Origin: Xanthostigma xanthostigma
Taxonomy: Eukaryota; Arthropoda; Insecta; Raphidioptera; Raphidiidae
Assembly: GCA_963575645.1 (NCBI GenBank)
Contig: OY754467.1
Coordinates: 2,108,001-2,172,000, forward strand
Direction: 5' to 3'
DNA: 64,000 nucleotides
Made by a program: the position numbers and the translations under genes. The notes below the pieces were generated by a model, which was given only the letters and a program-made list of their open reading frames with translations, searched no databases and was not told the DNA's origin. Positions 1 through 11,426 of this stretch are shown in pieces (positions within the stretch are counted from its first letter, which is position 1; the number at the start of each line of letters is the position of its first letter).

Positions 1-552
1 ATTTTATTTATTTGAAGAGTTCTATTCAGACGTTAATCAAAGATTTGTATTTTTTTCTTTATTTAAAGATTTCAGAGAGCAAAACAACAGTTTATTTATT
101 TCTAATAGAATGTACATTTCGCTTACTACTCTTCCCACTTTCTTATTCTGTTTAATAAAACACACCTTCAGGGTGATCCCACAAATATTTTATTTAAATC
201 GGTTCAGTAGTTATACACCGACATTATTTGTTTTTTTCTATTTATTCGACATAAATTTTATTTAAATTAATTTATATTTCCCGCTTTAAGTTTAGTAATC
301 AAATATAAAACAGGGAAGAATATTTAATAACGTGCAAGCTACGTATCGCAATTTCACTAAAAAGTAAAAAATGAAAACCTAAAAAATTGAATCTCCTTTA
401 AATAAACCAGTAAGAATAAAATTTTAAAGTCGGCGCCTTTATACTATCTACATTATCAGTATCAGTATATCTACAAAACAAAAATTGTATTATTTTCCTC
501 CTTTAAGTAGCATTTTAGAAGGCTATTATATTTTTTAAGCTTTTATTCATTA
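1..552. other. No recognised feature
   Basis: AT-rich sequence with frequent stops in all frames. I see no gene, tRNA-like fold or terminal repeat. Confidence 0.5.
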
Positions 553-556
553 TTAA

Positions 557-1255
557 GGAGGTTGAGCCGTTTTACGAAGATAATGAAAAAAATCTGAAAT
601 AAAGTTTTTTTAATAGATTTTTTTATAACAAAATTTTCTGTAAAAAATCCAAAATTATTAGGAGATTTATAAAGTTAAAAATTTAAAAAAACTTTTACAT
701 GTAGTCTTATGGAAAATGTTTCAACCTAGCATGCAAACGGTAATTTTTTGCAAATAACCAAATAATGTCAGCAGTTCCGAAAACTAACTATTTAAAGCAT
801 CGATGTCTTACGCATATTTTAATATTTTTCCAATTTAATTAGGAGACTTTTAACCAATAAAAAAAATTATTAAACCTTAGCACTTTTCGACTATGAACTT
901 TTATTCTTGACAATTTTAACAATATTAACTGAATTTTCAACTTTTTACTGATTTAATTTTGATTTTTATTACTTCTAATTTCTTTTTGTAATTATTTACT
1001 GCAAAAAATATGTAAAATACAGATATTTACATAAATTTATTTTTTCTAACCTAACTTTATACAAAAAATTCAAAAGTTAGTCCATTAAGTAAAATAGTGA
1101 AACAATTAATTATTATTAAAAAAATTATTTATTTATGCCTTTATGACAATAATTTATTGGTATCATCGACTTATAACCTTTTGTAAAAATTTATTATTTA
1201 AAAGTTCCCATTTAGAATTCGACTTACTTCTGATTGGGATTGTAATGGATTTAAG
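557..1255 (+). mobile_element. TTAA-flanked MITE, family A, copy 1
   Basis: The element starts right after TTAA (553-556) with 'ggaggttgagccgtttta'. It runs about 700 bp, co-linear with copies at 6358-7052 (inverted) and 39289-39978. Those copies end in the inverted sequence 'ggatcaacctcc' followed by TTAA. Here the right end has decayed to 'gtaatggatttaag'. A TTAA target duplication is typical of piggyBac-type elements, so this is probably a non-autonomous piggyBac-like MITE; no transposase is visible. Confidence 0.7.
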
Positions 1256-1812
1256 ATTGAATTTATTATTAAGATTGAATGGCGTCAAGATCTGTTAAAT
1301 ATAATATTTTAAATTTCAATTGTTTCAAACACTTGTTTTGAATAACTTAATATTACACCTTTGATGGAACGCTCTATTTATATATCTGATACTATTTATA
1401 CTGCCTACTAGACGTGACAATGGACTAAAACTTGAGAATGAAGATGAAACTATTTATTTCATTTCCGGTTTTTGAAAGCTACAATTTATGCATGGATAAA
1501 TATCGTTGACAATTGAAAGTAAAGGCTCTATATTCGAGAGCATTATATTACTTTTCAAACTTTCGGAGATATTAAGCACTAAATAATCCATTTACGTAAC
1601 AGTAGATATGCTTTTCAAAGGTCTAAATCCTGAGATTGTCTGGATTCTTAATATCGCATGGGTTAGAATATTCCTTATTTCCTTGCTTGTTAAGTCCTTA
1701 AAATTGTGTCTGGCATGATACTTAATTAGTTAAAAAATAGTACAAACAACTGTAGGTCCTGTCTAGTTATCCTATTTTCCTAGAATCTGGATTATAAGTA
1801 AAATGTTCTAGA
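1256..1812. other. No recognised feature
   Basis: AT-rich spacer between two mobile elements. It holds only a short direct repeat of 'aagattgaat' around 1251-1280. No gene seen. Confidence 0.45.
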
Positions 1813-1820
1813 GTCTAGAC

Positions 1821-2356
1821 CAGAGGTCCCCAAACTTTTTTGTCTCGTAGACCACTTTCCATGTTTTTCGGTTTTGGGTAGACCCCCTGCTTATCTGATA
1901 TTGATTTTTTGCAAATTCATTAATTTCAAATGTATTTTTGACAACCGGTATAGTGCTACTCACTTTGAACGATTTAAATTTATATCGGTAGTGAAATGTA
2001 GTGTGAAATGTTTAGTTTTATACATTTATTAATTGGATTCAAATTAAACGAATCAAATTAAAATTTACTTTCTGTTACATAAAATAACTAAGCAAAAAAT
2101 AAATGCTTTTAGTGTGAGGGATGAACCTGATGCTTTAATAATAAATTTTCAACGTTTGGCATCAATTTAGTCAGATTTAATCTTAAATCTCTTAGGTTAA
2201 CGATGTCCAGTTTGTTTCTTTTTTTGTTAGGAGATTCACTATCGCTGACCCCCATTTTCATTTCATGGACCCCAATTTTTTTTCCCGCTGACATAGACCC
2301 GTTGCAAGTTGTCGTCGACCTCTGGGGGTTGATATAGACCACTTTGGGAATCACTG
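1821..2356. mobile_element. hAT element, deletion derivative
   Basis: Perfect 8-bp target duplications GTCTAGAC lie at 1813-1820 and 2357-2364. The ends are inverted repeats, 'cagaggtccccaaac' on the left and the complement of 'cagtgattcccaaag' on the right. Eight-bp duplications and CAG-type ends are diagnostic of hAT transposons. At 536 bp it is far too short to be autonomous, but it keeps the end of a transposase reading frame on the minus strand. Confidence 0.85.
2109..2201 (-). pseudogene. hAT transposase C-terminal relic
   Basis: The last ~30 codons of a minus-strand frame read 'NLRDLRLNLTKLM' then 'HQVHPSH' and stop. This resembles the C-terminus of hAT transposases of the Buster/ZBED5-like group, where an 'LRLxLT...P' helix is followed by a 'HQAxxSH' end. 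The frame stays open to 2462, but the upstream part crosses the element's terminus and is not transposase. The DNA-binding and catalytic parts are gone, so it is non-functional. Confidence 0.6.
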
Positions 2357-2364
2357 GTCTAGAC

Positions 2365-2550
2365 GAAGGAACGCGTTTTTGTCTGTCTATTTTTGTTGCG
2401 TAGAGGTTACTCGAGAACGGCTGGATCGATTTTGATGAAACGTGGCACACTGTTATTGGCACCCAAATCTAATAAATTATATATGGTATTTTTGCCTCCT
2501 TATACATTCGAGGTAAGGAGCGAAGCTGCGGGAAATATTTAGTAAAAGTA
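2365..2550 (+). repeat. Helitron-like 3' fragment (diverged)
   Basis: Contains 'cgagaacggctggatcgatt' and 'ggagcgaagctgcggg', phrases that resemble the 3' portions of insect non-autonomous Helitrons. No CTAG terminus is preserved. It abuts the hAT target duplication. Confidence 0.4.
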
Positions 2551-3108
2551 CAAACAGGACTTGCATTAAATTAAAATTTAATAAATGACATGAAAACCTG
2601 AATCAGACTAATTACTATCAATTTTTACAGTGCGTAGCAATAATTGCTCTACTGCAACAAACTTTTTAAATAACGTAAGCTTCGAAGCTTTCTGTTGAGC
2701 AATTTAAACGAATCCACGATATAAAAGTAACATATCCCGGGTTAATGCGCGGGAAACTAACTAAACACAATTTAGTTACAATGTAGTGAAGATGAAACCA
2801 CGGCTACACTATACTATATTGATTCTGGAAGCTTCGTGCAGCGTTCAGGGCTAGAATTGGATAGGACAGGACGCACTAGGGTTGAGAAAATAAGCCAGTA
2901 GTTATCAGAATTTGTGACTGTTTGTACCAGCGTCGCCCGAGAGCGACTGAATTGCAGACAGCTCAGATTGGGTATCCCACTTCTGATATCTCTTTGAGGT
3001 TTTTATTTCCGTTTTAAAATTAGGTACCACCCTATTTGCATTTAGTAACAGGGCTTGAGAAGAGCGTATAATTTGTAATATTTATCTTGAGAAGAACGGA
3101 ATGGAGGT
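2551..3108. other. No recognised feature
   Basis: Mixed-composition sequence with no long frame, tRNA fold or terminal repeats that I can support. Confidence 0.45.
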
Positions 3109-3430
3109 AACCATTTAAAATGTCTGACACGTCGAATATGTCGAACATATTCGAGGTGTCAGACATTTTAAATGGTTCGTGTTATTTGTCAGAGAACATT
3201 ATTTTAGCGTTTTGGTTGAAGTTTTTAAGCTATCCAATTAAAAAAACAAACAGTATCTATAAATTTTTACATGTCGTTAAGACGACATCTTTCGGAAAAT
3301 TTAGAGGGAAAACGCCCCAAACTCAAAAAAAGTCATAGAGAAAATAGGTGTCAGACTACGCTTAATGAAGCCATATACAAAGTTTGGGGAGAGTATGTGT
3401 CAATAATTTTTTTCCCGATGGGCACTCTGA
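3109..3430 (+). repeat. Palindrome-headed repeat P, copy 1
   Basis: Starts with a near-perfect 69-bp palindrome (3109-3177) whose arms read 'aaccatttaaaatgtctgac' and its complement. About 250 bp of sequence follows that recurs at 10607-10855 and 11569-11818. A short basic open frame inside it is not conserved between copies. Confidence 0.7.
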
Positions 3431-3866
3431 CTAAAAAGAGGCCAATAAAAAGCGTAAAATATAGTTTTGAGGACGGCACCAATTTAATAATAATTAATTA
3501 AATAAATAATTAATTAATTTTTTACGGGTTTTAGTGGCTTTTTTCAAATTAGGTTCAATTTTTTTAAAAAGTTTTTTAAGAACAAGTCAGGCTGATTTTG
3601 CTAGTTTAGTCGACGAGAGTTTAGTGTCGAGCCCAAAATTACACACGTATCACAACACTGCACATGTGGGGAACGAGAGGCCGGTCATTATACTGGGTCG
3701 CTTCATTCCACAATCTCTCTCCATAAACCGGAGCGCGCGCATCCACATGTCTTCCGGGACTCGCATTACTCGATAGAGAGAACATTAGCAGCGCCGGTGT
3801 ATTAATCGACAGTGCCTCGATAAAATGTACCCGTTTTCTATCTACATAGTACATAATAGAACTCTA
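3431..3866. other. No recognised gene; low-complexity AT tract
   Basis: Includes a run of AATTAATT-type repeats around 3482-3520, then ordinary sequence. Short frames here overlap on both strands and resemble nothing I know. Confidence 0.4.
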
Positions 3867-4401
3867 CAGTATGTAAACACGTAAGGTGCACATAGGGAAA
3901 TTAACATTGGGAAAAAATGACTGGATCAGAGTGAGCCTTGAAATCTTGTTTTTCTATTTGACAGATAATATTCTTTTGCAAAATGAATGTGTATACTACC
4001 GAAGAAAATATTCAAATGATTACAACATAATCGGACTTTTTTTTATTAATGGGACATTAAATTCCCAAAAATACTTAAATATGGTGCGAGATCAAATATC
4101 TCCGCCTATTCGTGTTGAACCTAAAGACATTGGGTCACTGATTTACCAACGCGCATACGTCATACCAGTCAGACAATTTTTGAATGAATTGTTTCCAAAC
4201 AGATGGAGTTGTTTTTTTTTTGTTTTATTTTTGTACAAAAAAATTAAAATAATGATTTATAAGAGCTTTTTATTATTAAAAAAGCCAAGTAAAATAAAAA
4301 TAAATCAAAATAAAATAGAAATCCTCAAGATTACCACGATAATCCAAGTATTTTTTCCTAATGCTAATTTCCCTACGTGCACCTTACGCGTTTACATACT
4401 G
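3867..4401 (+). mobile_element. Mariner-like (IS630/Tc1) deletion derivative, copy 1
   Basis: TIRs of at least 44 bp begin 'cagtatgtaaacacgtaagg' and are flanked by TA duplications at 3865-3866 and 4402-4403. The 535-bp element contains part of a transposase frame. A second copy with the same internal structure lies inverted at 23176-23741, so the deletion derivative itself has been mobilised. Confidence 0.8.
4027..4206 (+). pseudogene. Mariner-like transposase catalytic-domain relic
   Basis: Within a 181-codon frame (3886-4431), about 60 codons resemble the DDE core of IS630/Tc1/mariner transposases: 'IIGLFFINGTLNSQKYLNM', then 'IYQ' and 'VRQFLNELFPNRW'. In the family, the stretch between 'YQ' and 'VRxFL' normally carries the second catalytic Asp in a QDGAPAH-type motif. 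Here it is replaced by 'RAYVIP', so the catalytic residue is missing. The rest of the frame is AT-rich read-through into the TIR. Confidence 0.7.
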
Positions 4402-4484
4402 TATATAATTTTCTATAGTTCGTTCCGTTAAGGTCAAATATACCTCCTTATTCATCCGCGAGTATTTGTATGCATACAAAATGC

Positions 4485-4815
4485 ACTAATTTATGTTTGG
4501 CTTCGTCCCGGTTTCACTCGGATGCGATTCGTGTACGGCCCGACGTCTGAACTAATTCTACCGGATTTGCTTATGAACTAATAGCTTTGAGCGAATTCTA
4601 TCAGATGTCGATACTTGGTACCAAGAGTTTTTTTTTGTTTGCTTCTGAACTAATCACTTTGAGTAAATTCTTTCAGATGTCGTTGCATGTTACTAAAACA
4701 ATTTTTTTTAGAAAACACCTTAATTTTGTACAAAATGTTGAATAAAAACTATTTTATAGCATAAGTTGGACAAAGCAAGAGACATTTACAAAATCGGTTC
4801 GGTGGTTGCGGAGAT
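4485..4815 (-). mobile_element. Helitron family 4 fragment (minus strand)
   Basis: Reverse complement of the repeat at 13896-14172. It has 'aaatcggttcggtggttgcg' on the right and two copies of the block around 'agctttgagcgaattct'. The GC-rich end 'cttcgtcccggtttcact' at 4501-4518 corresponds to the Helitron 3' hairpin. Confidence 0.55.
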
Positions 4816-4835
4816 TTTTACCTAAAGATTATAAA

Positions 4836-5063
4836 GAGGTGAAGTTTGTAAGTCTGGATGTAGGAGGTAATCCCCGAGACTACTAATCCGATTTTAAAAA
4901 AAATTTTCACCGATATTTAGAATGGACCTTCAGGATGGACATAGGCTATATATTATCGTGTTAAAATAAAAGCGCCTTTCGTGGAGATCAATTTTGGAGC
5001 ATAAGTCGACGGACAAACGGTGGGCAATCTACAAATTCGGGCGAAGCCGGACCGGGCCGCTAG
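4836..5063 (+). mobile_element. Helitron family 5, 3' end
   Basis: Begins 'ataaagaggtgaagtttg' and ends 'gccggaccgggccgctag' at 5063, followed by T. A GC-rich hairpin followed by CTAG|T is the canonical Helitron 3' terminus. A second copy ends at 46296. The 5' TC end is not preserved. Confidence 0.7.
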
Positions 5064-5078
5064 TCATATTATAAACAA

Positions 5079-5663
5079 CTAGAGTGACCTGTGCGAATTA
5101 TTCGCACTAAATAAGTATAATAATTATCACTTTGCAAAATTATTTTTTAAATATGATTGCAGGTATTCAATTAGTTTCTAATTTTGCACACTGCTTATAA
5201 CGTTCTTCTTTTTGTTGTAGGTATTACAATATGAAGCTCAGATGACAGATGGAAGAAATATTTTACTAAAATTGTCATATAGAGGCGCAAGTACCTATAG
5301 CAAAAGCGTTGAGCTAAGCCGTCAGATGGCATCATGCAGCATTGCTGTGACGTTGTTCAGCGTTGCTCGCTGTTTCAAAGTTAAAGCCGTGGCAGTATGC
5401 AGTATTGTGTCTGTTGTATTACAATATGAAGGTCAGATGACAGATCGAAGTGTTGACGTTGTTTCAAAATTAAAGTCGTCAGATGGCAGACGTTGTTCAG
5501 CGTTGCTGTATTTTAATTAATTTACAAAAACAAAAGCAATAATAAATTTTTTAGTTGTCGATGTCAGTAGAGCAAGCAATTATCTGTAAAATGATATATA
5601 ATTTATGTGGAGAAATTGTGTGGTTTTTCTAAAAAGGTAGGCAAACATCTTAACCTTATATGA
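5079..5663 (-). mobile_element. Helitron family 2, copy a
   Basis: Read on the minus strand the element begins TC and ends with the hairpin 'gtgcgaataattcgcac', 'aggtcactc' and CTAG, followed by T. These are standard Helitron ends with insertion between A and T. The body has internal direct repeats ('gccgtcagatggca', 'gttgttcagcgttgct'). Related copies: 27918-28892, 34620-35156, 44892-45468, 46337-46617, 55895-56425 and 58518-59003. No Rep/helicase is encoded. Confidence 0.8.
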
Positions 5664-6000
5664 TGATGGATGTACAACACCGATCCGAGATGAAATTAAA
5701 TTGTTGTTAAGAGTTAAACTTGCCTTAACTTAATTGTTCAATACTGTTTTGTGAACTGGCCTTAATGTGGAGATAATGACACGGTGTCGATTGTGGGATA
5801 GGTTCTGCTAACAGATAATAGAACCGAATGATTCATCAATTTTATGTGCGACGTGCATCACGGGGAAACTTTGTCATCGGATATCTGCATGCGTGTGTGT
5901 AAATTGAACGTACCGGGTGTCTTGTTTTCGATGGGACACAGGAGTTAACCGCATCATCGATTTAAACCACATAATTATCAGACTTCAAAAACGTAGCTGT
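5664..6000. other. No recognised feature
   Basis: Ordinary-looking spacer. No repeat end or coding signal seen. Confidence 0.4.
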
Positions 6001-7290
6001 CCAGACGATATTGTGATAAAATTTTACTAAATGGACGGTTTCTGTAATGTTCTTTCTTTTAAATAATATAATTTAGTAGGTATATTTAATTTGAAATAAT
6101 TAATCATTACTCGATGAAACATAGAACATTATTAAATATAAATTTTACATTGCAATATTGTGCAAAAAAATATTCCTAAAGTATTAGGTAACTTACAAGA
6201 TAATTATATAATTGTAGGGCTGCAAAATTTAGTACATCACAGTTTCGATTTTTTTGCGAATTTTGAAACGCACGAAACTGTCTTGCTATATGACAGTTGA
6301 AGAAGTGATTTCCCATTGAAAATAATGAAGATTTAGACACTATATTGAATCCATTAAGGAGGTTGATCCGTTACAGTCCCAATTAAAAGTAAGTCGAATT
6401 CTAAATGGGAACTTTTATAGTATATAAGTCGATGATACCAATAAATTATTGTCATAAAGGCATAAATAAATAATTTTTTTTAGTATTAATTAATTATTTC
6501 AGTACTTTATACTTAATGGACTAACTTTTGAATTTTTTGTACAAAGTTAGGTTAAAAAAAATAAATTTAGGTAAATATCTGTATTTTACATATTTTTTGC
6601 AGTAAATAATTAAAAAAAGAAATTATAAATAATAAAAATTAAAATTAAATCATTAAAAAGTTGAAAATTCAGTTAAAATTGTTAAATCTGTCAAGAATAA
6701 AAGTCCATAATCGAAAAGTGCTAAGGTTTAATAATTTTTTTTATTGATTAAAAGTCTACTAATTAAATTGGAAAAAATATTAAAATATGCGTAAGACATC
6801 GATGCTTTACATAGATAGTTTTCGGAACTGCTGACATTATTTGGTTATTTGCAAAAAATTAAAATGAACAGTTTGCATGCTAGCTTGACATATTTTCCAT
6901 AAGACTACATGTAAAAGTTTTTTTTAATTTTTAACTTTATAAATCTCCTAATGATTTTGGATTTTTTTGAGAAAATTTTGTCATAAAAAAATCTATTAAA
7001 AAAACTTTATTTCAGATTTTTTTCATTATCTTCGTAAAACGGCTCAACCTCCTTAAACAGTGTGACCACACTAAAAATGTTCTATTAAACTACAACCCCG
7101 GAATTGTTTTTTTAAGAAAACTCCCCCGAAATATCGGGCGTTTATACAGTTTATTTTCTTAAAAAAAAGTGTGTTTCAATGGGAAATCACTTCTTCAACT
7201 GTCCTATAGCAGTAGACAGTTTCGTGTGTTTCAAAATTCGTCCATTCAGTAAAATTTTACCATTACCGATATCGTAAACTGTTAATTTCA
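6001..7290. repeat. Imperfect inverted repeat enclosing a MITE
   Basis: Left-arm pieces at about 6004-6040 and 6225-6321 are complementary to 7175-7281; for example 'gaagtgatttcccattgaaa' pairs with 'tttcaatgggaaatcacttc'. The family A MITE (6358-7052) sits in the loop, and a small hairpin lies at about 7095-7170. It looks like a decayed foldback element that received an insertion. Confidence 0.6.
6358..7052 (-). mobile_element. TTAA-flanked MITE, family A, copy 2
   Basis: Both TTAA duplications are intact (6354-6357, 7053-7056). Ends read 'ggaggttgatccgtta' and the complement of 'ggaggttgagccgttt', giving a ~15-bp TIR with one mismatch. Orientation is opposite to the copies at 557 and 39289. 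Probably piggyBac-like and non-coding. Confidence 0.8.
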
Positions 7291-7900
7291 TTTAAATGCA
7301 TAGATTAACAAAAATGCCAGGTAAAAAAAAACAAACACCTTTATAATTTTGTTTTAAAATGTGAATGTTTCAGTCAGGAAAAAATATGCTCTCTTTATAT
7401 CAAATAAATAAATTGAAAATCCTTTGGATTCTAAAAACTGCCTGTGTTTTCAAATTTTCCAATCAAATAAGCACGTTCATGTCATTTTTTCAAAGCTTTT
7501 AGTATCGTGTTATCGTATAATTATTAATTTTACACAGAAATGTATACGTTCAATAAAAGAATTAAAGAAAAATACCAAAATAAAGACTATAAAAAATATA
7601 GAAACATAACTGCTGATCGGAAATATTCTGTTTTTTAACAGGCAACAGACAAAGAGACTAAATACAATATTCTGATGTTTTACCTATAATAATGTTTATA
7701 TAGTAATAAAAAAAAATGGGAATAAATAAACACGTGGTAGAAGTGCCGGTGTTAATAGTGGGAAAACGTGTCTTAATTCTCACAAATATCTAATAAGAGA
7801 GCAATCTCCTCCATATCAGTAGAATGTTATCTAGTGCCGCAAAAGTTGAAATATATCAAAAACAAAAAAAAATAATTATTAGTTTTAAAAAATATTACAA
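7291..7900. other. No recognised feature
   Basis: AT-rich sequence with short A runs. A 61-codon frame at 7424-7609 has no recognisable domain and is lysine/isoleucine-rich, as expected by chance. Confidence 0.4.
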
Positions 7901-8062
7901 ACACGTTTATAACGCACTAAAAATTTTGAAATAAATTTCTTTCTCTTCTTTAGCATTTAAAAGCGTGGGACACTCGTTGAAATTCAATATAGGTGTCCGC
8001 GATTTCAAACGTTAAAGAAAGGAACTTATTTTCAACTTTTTAGTGCGTTGATACAAGCGTGT
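7901..8062. repeat. Foldback element with ACTAAAAA box
   Basis: The left arm 'acacgtttataacgcact' (7901 on) pairs with 'agtgcgttgatacaagcgtg' ending near 8062. Arms are ~55 bp and the loop about 55 bp. Each arm holds 'cactaaaaattttgaaata' or its complement, related to the box found in other foldbacks of the window. Confidence 0.65.
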
Positions 8063-9295
8063 TTTTTTCGATTTTTTTTTTTCAAATTGTACATTTATGT
8101 ACGTTCATATTTTTTTTTATTTCATTTATTCAGTACTGCCAACGGAGCACAATTACCAACATAAAAGCATCTGATACAATATGCCAATTATTATTAATTC
8201 AAAACCTTTAAAACGAATTTTTTGTTTACAAACAGTGAAATTTATCGAACTGGAAAACGGCGATTTAATAAAAAAAATTCTTTATACTTAATTAATAACA
8301 AAAAATAATAATCAGTGAATATGGAAAATACAATTTATATTTGTTTTCCTTAATTTACATAATCAGGGGTGTTCAATCCATTCAACGCGGGCGAATTAAC
8401 AAAACCGGATCGATTTTTTAATTTGCATTTAAGCAAGCGAACCGAGTGACCAAGTCGGTATTTTGATCCGTAATTACGACCAAATGAGTGGACTAATTTT
8501 AACCATAGGCATAGCAACGATTTTATCCTAGGGGGACCAAATTTTCAATTATTTACCAGCTACCACTTATACATAATTTCAAAACTGTTCATAAAAGCGA
8601 AGTCGATCAACACGACTTTCTGGATAAATTTCACGACAAAGAAAATATGTGGATTATTGTACCTACGTGAAAAATTAATATTCTAGAAGCCAGGAGGATT
8701 CTAGGGTAAGTCAGAAGGTTCCAGGGGAAGTCAGGCCCACCTGCCCCCCCCCCCTCTTGATTTTGACGAAATTTAACAAGACATCAAAAATCTACTATTT
8801 TTAAATTTTAGGCAGGAATTAAAACCTATACAATATTAGTACTGTAATTATATGATCATAGTATTAAAGGCTATTGTCAAATAATTTTTTTTGACAACCC
8901 TTTCTCTCGTTCATATGCCGAATAACGAGAGTCTACTGTATTTTCTTAGCTATTTTTATATACAATTTCTCAATATATCCATCACACATTCTCCATTCAG
9001 TTAAGTACGCTATATGGACCAAATGTCAATCATTTTTTTTTTCAATTTAATAATGAATTGAAATAAGTTTAACATGTCTAATGCATTTTTAAATCGTTCG
9101 GGAGAAAAAAACTGATTTAACTTTAAAATCACTAGTTATTGAAATGTACGAAAAGGAGATTTATTTTAAATTGATGTTATAATTGCTTTTTTTTAGGAAT
9201 AAATTGTTTTCTAATATAGGTACCACCAAAACCGTACGGAAAACGTTGTAAAGTTTAAAGATTATATTTATTTATAAACGATACTTTAAGCTAGT
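8063..9295. other. No recognised gene
   Basis: Contains 'caggggtgttcaatcc' at about 8366, which resembles a hAT terminus, but no matching right end or 8-bp duplication was found. A run of C lies near 8743-8753. Otherwise AT-rich and non-coding. Confidence 0.4.
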
Positions 9296-9530
9296 TCCTA
9301 AGAATCATTTTTCATCAGAAAAACGTGAGCCGTCGTGAGACGCCTGATGGCAGATGTGAAACATAAAATTAAGCAAAATTCTAGTAACTAAATATCGCCC
9401 TGTAACTAAACTTTGTCCTGTCATCTAGATGTCGCCTTCAACTAAAACTAAAACGTAACGTGCTCCCATAAAACGTCGTCCCATAAAAGTGTAGCGCCAA
9501 TTGCACGGTTTTATTCCCAACTATTATTTA
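9296..9530 (+). repeat. Dispersed repeat K, copy 1
   Basis: Shares 'ctagtaactaaat.tcgccctg' and 'gcgccaattgcacggtttta' with copies near 37490-37560, 55148-55260 and 62851-63260. No terminal repeats or frame identified. It may be part of a longer unclassified element. Confidence 0.55.
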
Positions 9531-10241
9531 TTTTTGTTATTGAAGTAAATACCTAAATACTTCAATAACAAAAATAGATACAATTATGTGTTGGTAGAAG
9601 TGGTGGGTATACCCGCACCTCCACCATTTTAATTTAATTTCGAGACAATATTTTTCGTACCGGCCGCCATCTTGTTTAACTTTTCCATGGTGTCCCTCGA
9701 TAATTACAAGTAAAGATTGTTTCTTACACAAATCCAAACAAAGTAATAAATATAATGCTCATTGCAAATTTTCCGTTTCTGTGTTTAATATTGCACGGGC
9801 CCGGGTTAGTAAACAATAATTTACCGATCAGAAATGAAAAGCTGGTCAAACACAGATTTTGTGCAATTAATAATTACCATTTTACAATACTATAATGACC
9901 TGTTTCTAGCACAATAACTGAAATGTCATTTGAAAACCAATTTGTTTTTCTGCCAACCATAAAATTAATCACTGCATCATTTATGTGTAGTTCTGCCAGT
10001 GATTTACATTTTTATGCCATTAGTAGCTGCAGATATTTAATATTAAATAAAACACAACGGGTACCGCTCAAAAATTATCGCTTAATTAATTTTAAATTTT
10101 ATATTAAAAATCGTTTGTTTTGGTTTGAAACCGAATCAAAGTAACTGTCAGGTTTTGGTTTCGTTTTGAGAAATCAAGTCGGATTGAGGTTTTTAGCGAT
10201 ATACTTTTAAAAATTAATAAAGCATCTAAACTTCATTCATA
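9531..10241. other. No recognised gene
   Basis: Includes a small inverted repeat around 9538-9570 ('tattgaagta...tacttcaata'). The 73-codon frame at 9923-10144 has no domain that I recognise. Confidence 0.4.
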
Positions 10242-10492
10242 TCTATACTAATATATAAAGCTGAAGAGTTTGTTTGTTTGTTTGAACGTGCTAATCTCAG
10301 GAACTACTGGTTCAAATTGAAAAAAAAACTTTTTGTTAGATAGCCCATTTATCGAGGAAGGCTATAGGCTATATAATATCACGCTACGACCAATCGGAGC
10401 GGAACATCAATGAAAAATGTTGCAAGATGTATCTCAAAGTTAGTCCGTCCGACAAATATTCTTCGGTTAAATGCCTTAACTAAATATTGCAC
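10242..10492 (+). mobile_element. Helitron family 1, 5' part, copy a
   Basis: Starts A|TC with 'tctatactaatatataaagc' and runs through 'gaggaaggctataggctata' to 'gccttaactaaatattgcac', where the P repeat interrupts it. The tRNA-like middle and the 3' end seen in copies at 12073 and 59601 are absent. Confidence 0.75.
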
Positions 10493-11018
10493 TATTTAAA
10501 ATGTCTGACACCTCGAATATGTCGAAAATATTCGAGGTGTCAGACATTTTAAATGGTTCATGTTATTTGTCAGAGAACATTATTTTAGCATTTTGATTGA
10601 AGTTTTTAAGCTATCCAATTAAAAAAACAAACAGTATCTGTAAATTTTTACATGTCGTCAAAACGACATCTTTCGGAAAGTTTAGAGGGAAAACGCCCCA
10701 AAATCAAGAAAAGTCATAGAGGAAATAGGTGTCAGACTAGGCCTAATGAAGCCATATACAAAGTTTGGGGAGAGTATGTATCAATAAAATTTTTGGAGAC
10801 GGGCACTCTGGCTATTAGTGAATAGTCCTGTATATAATATTCGCATATTCGGAAATAACCTATTAGTATTAGTGAATACAGCGTCTCCACGCAAGTTCTT
10901 TACAAATGGATTTTTTTTTTATTAATTATTGGAGCAAAAATTTTTTTCTGTGGAAAAGTTCTGCTTTGTCCAAAACCTCTAAAACACAAAAGAAAATTTT
11001 TGTCGGCCTAAAGTTATA

Positions 11019-11426
11019 CGAGGGAAATCAAAAAGTTTTATTTTACTAAAGCCAGATCACCCGATTTGACACCCCTAGATTATTTCCTCTGGGACTATCT
11101 AAAGAAAATGGTGTACTCTGAAAGACCTTTTCAAGATATTGATCAATTGGAAAGGATTATCATCGAAAAAATCCATCAAATTCCTTCTACAATGATTCGA
11201 AATTCAGTGAGTCAGTGACGGATTTTGGAAGGAGAACCGTTCTTTGTATGGAGAGAGATGAAGGATATGTTGAATTCTGATTTATAATTATGAATAAATA
11301 ATTACTTAGAAGTTAGTTATGTTATAATTTTGAATTAAATTTGATTATGTAACTAATTGTACGAAAATCTTGAATATCACAGATAATTTTTATTTTTAGT
11401 CAAATAAAACTTTTTGATTTCCCTCG
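11019..11426 (+). mobile_element. Mariner-like element remnant nested in palindrome
   Basis: TIRs 'cgagggaaatcaaaaagttt' and its complement are flanked by TA at 11017-11018 and 11427-11428. The 408-bp element carries the last part of a mariner-family transposase frame. It lies exactly at the symmetry centre of the host palindrome. Confidence 0.8.
11051..11287 (+). pseudogene. Mariner-like transposase C-terminal relic
   Basis: Translation from 11051 gives 'ARSPDLTPLDYFLWDYLKK' followed by 'VYSERPFQDIDQLERII'. This is the hallmark of insect mariner/IS630 transposases, in which 'SPDLTPLDFFLWG' carries the third catalytic acidic residue. An in-frame TGA at 11216-11218 breaks the frame; it continues in the same frame to TAA at 11285-11287. 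The N-terminal HTH and the first two catalytic aspartates are missing. Clearly a dead fragment. Confidence 0.85.

Noticed and set aside
5242..5520. Recurrent frame 'MTDRRNILLKLSYRGASS' in several Helitron family 2 copies
   Set aside because: The frame is built from internal direct repeats of a non-autonomous Helitron, ends at different places in each copy and matches no family I know.
8366..8381. hAT terminus 'caggggtgttcaatcc'
   Set aside because: No complementary right end and no 8-bp duplication could be found nearby.
10652..10825. Basic 57-codon frame 'MSSKRHLSESLEGKRPK' in repeat P
   Set aside because: Differences from the copy at 3271 are mostly amino-acid changing, and the copy at 11614 has an in-frame TGA, so there is no sign of coding constraint.
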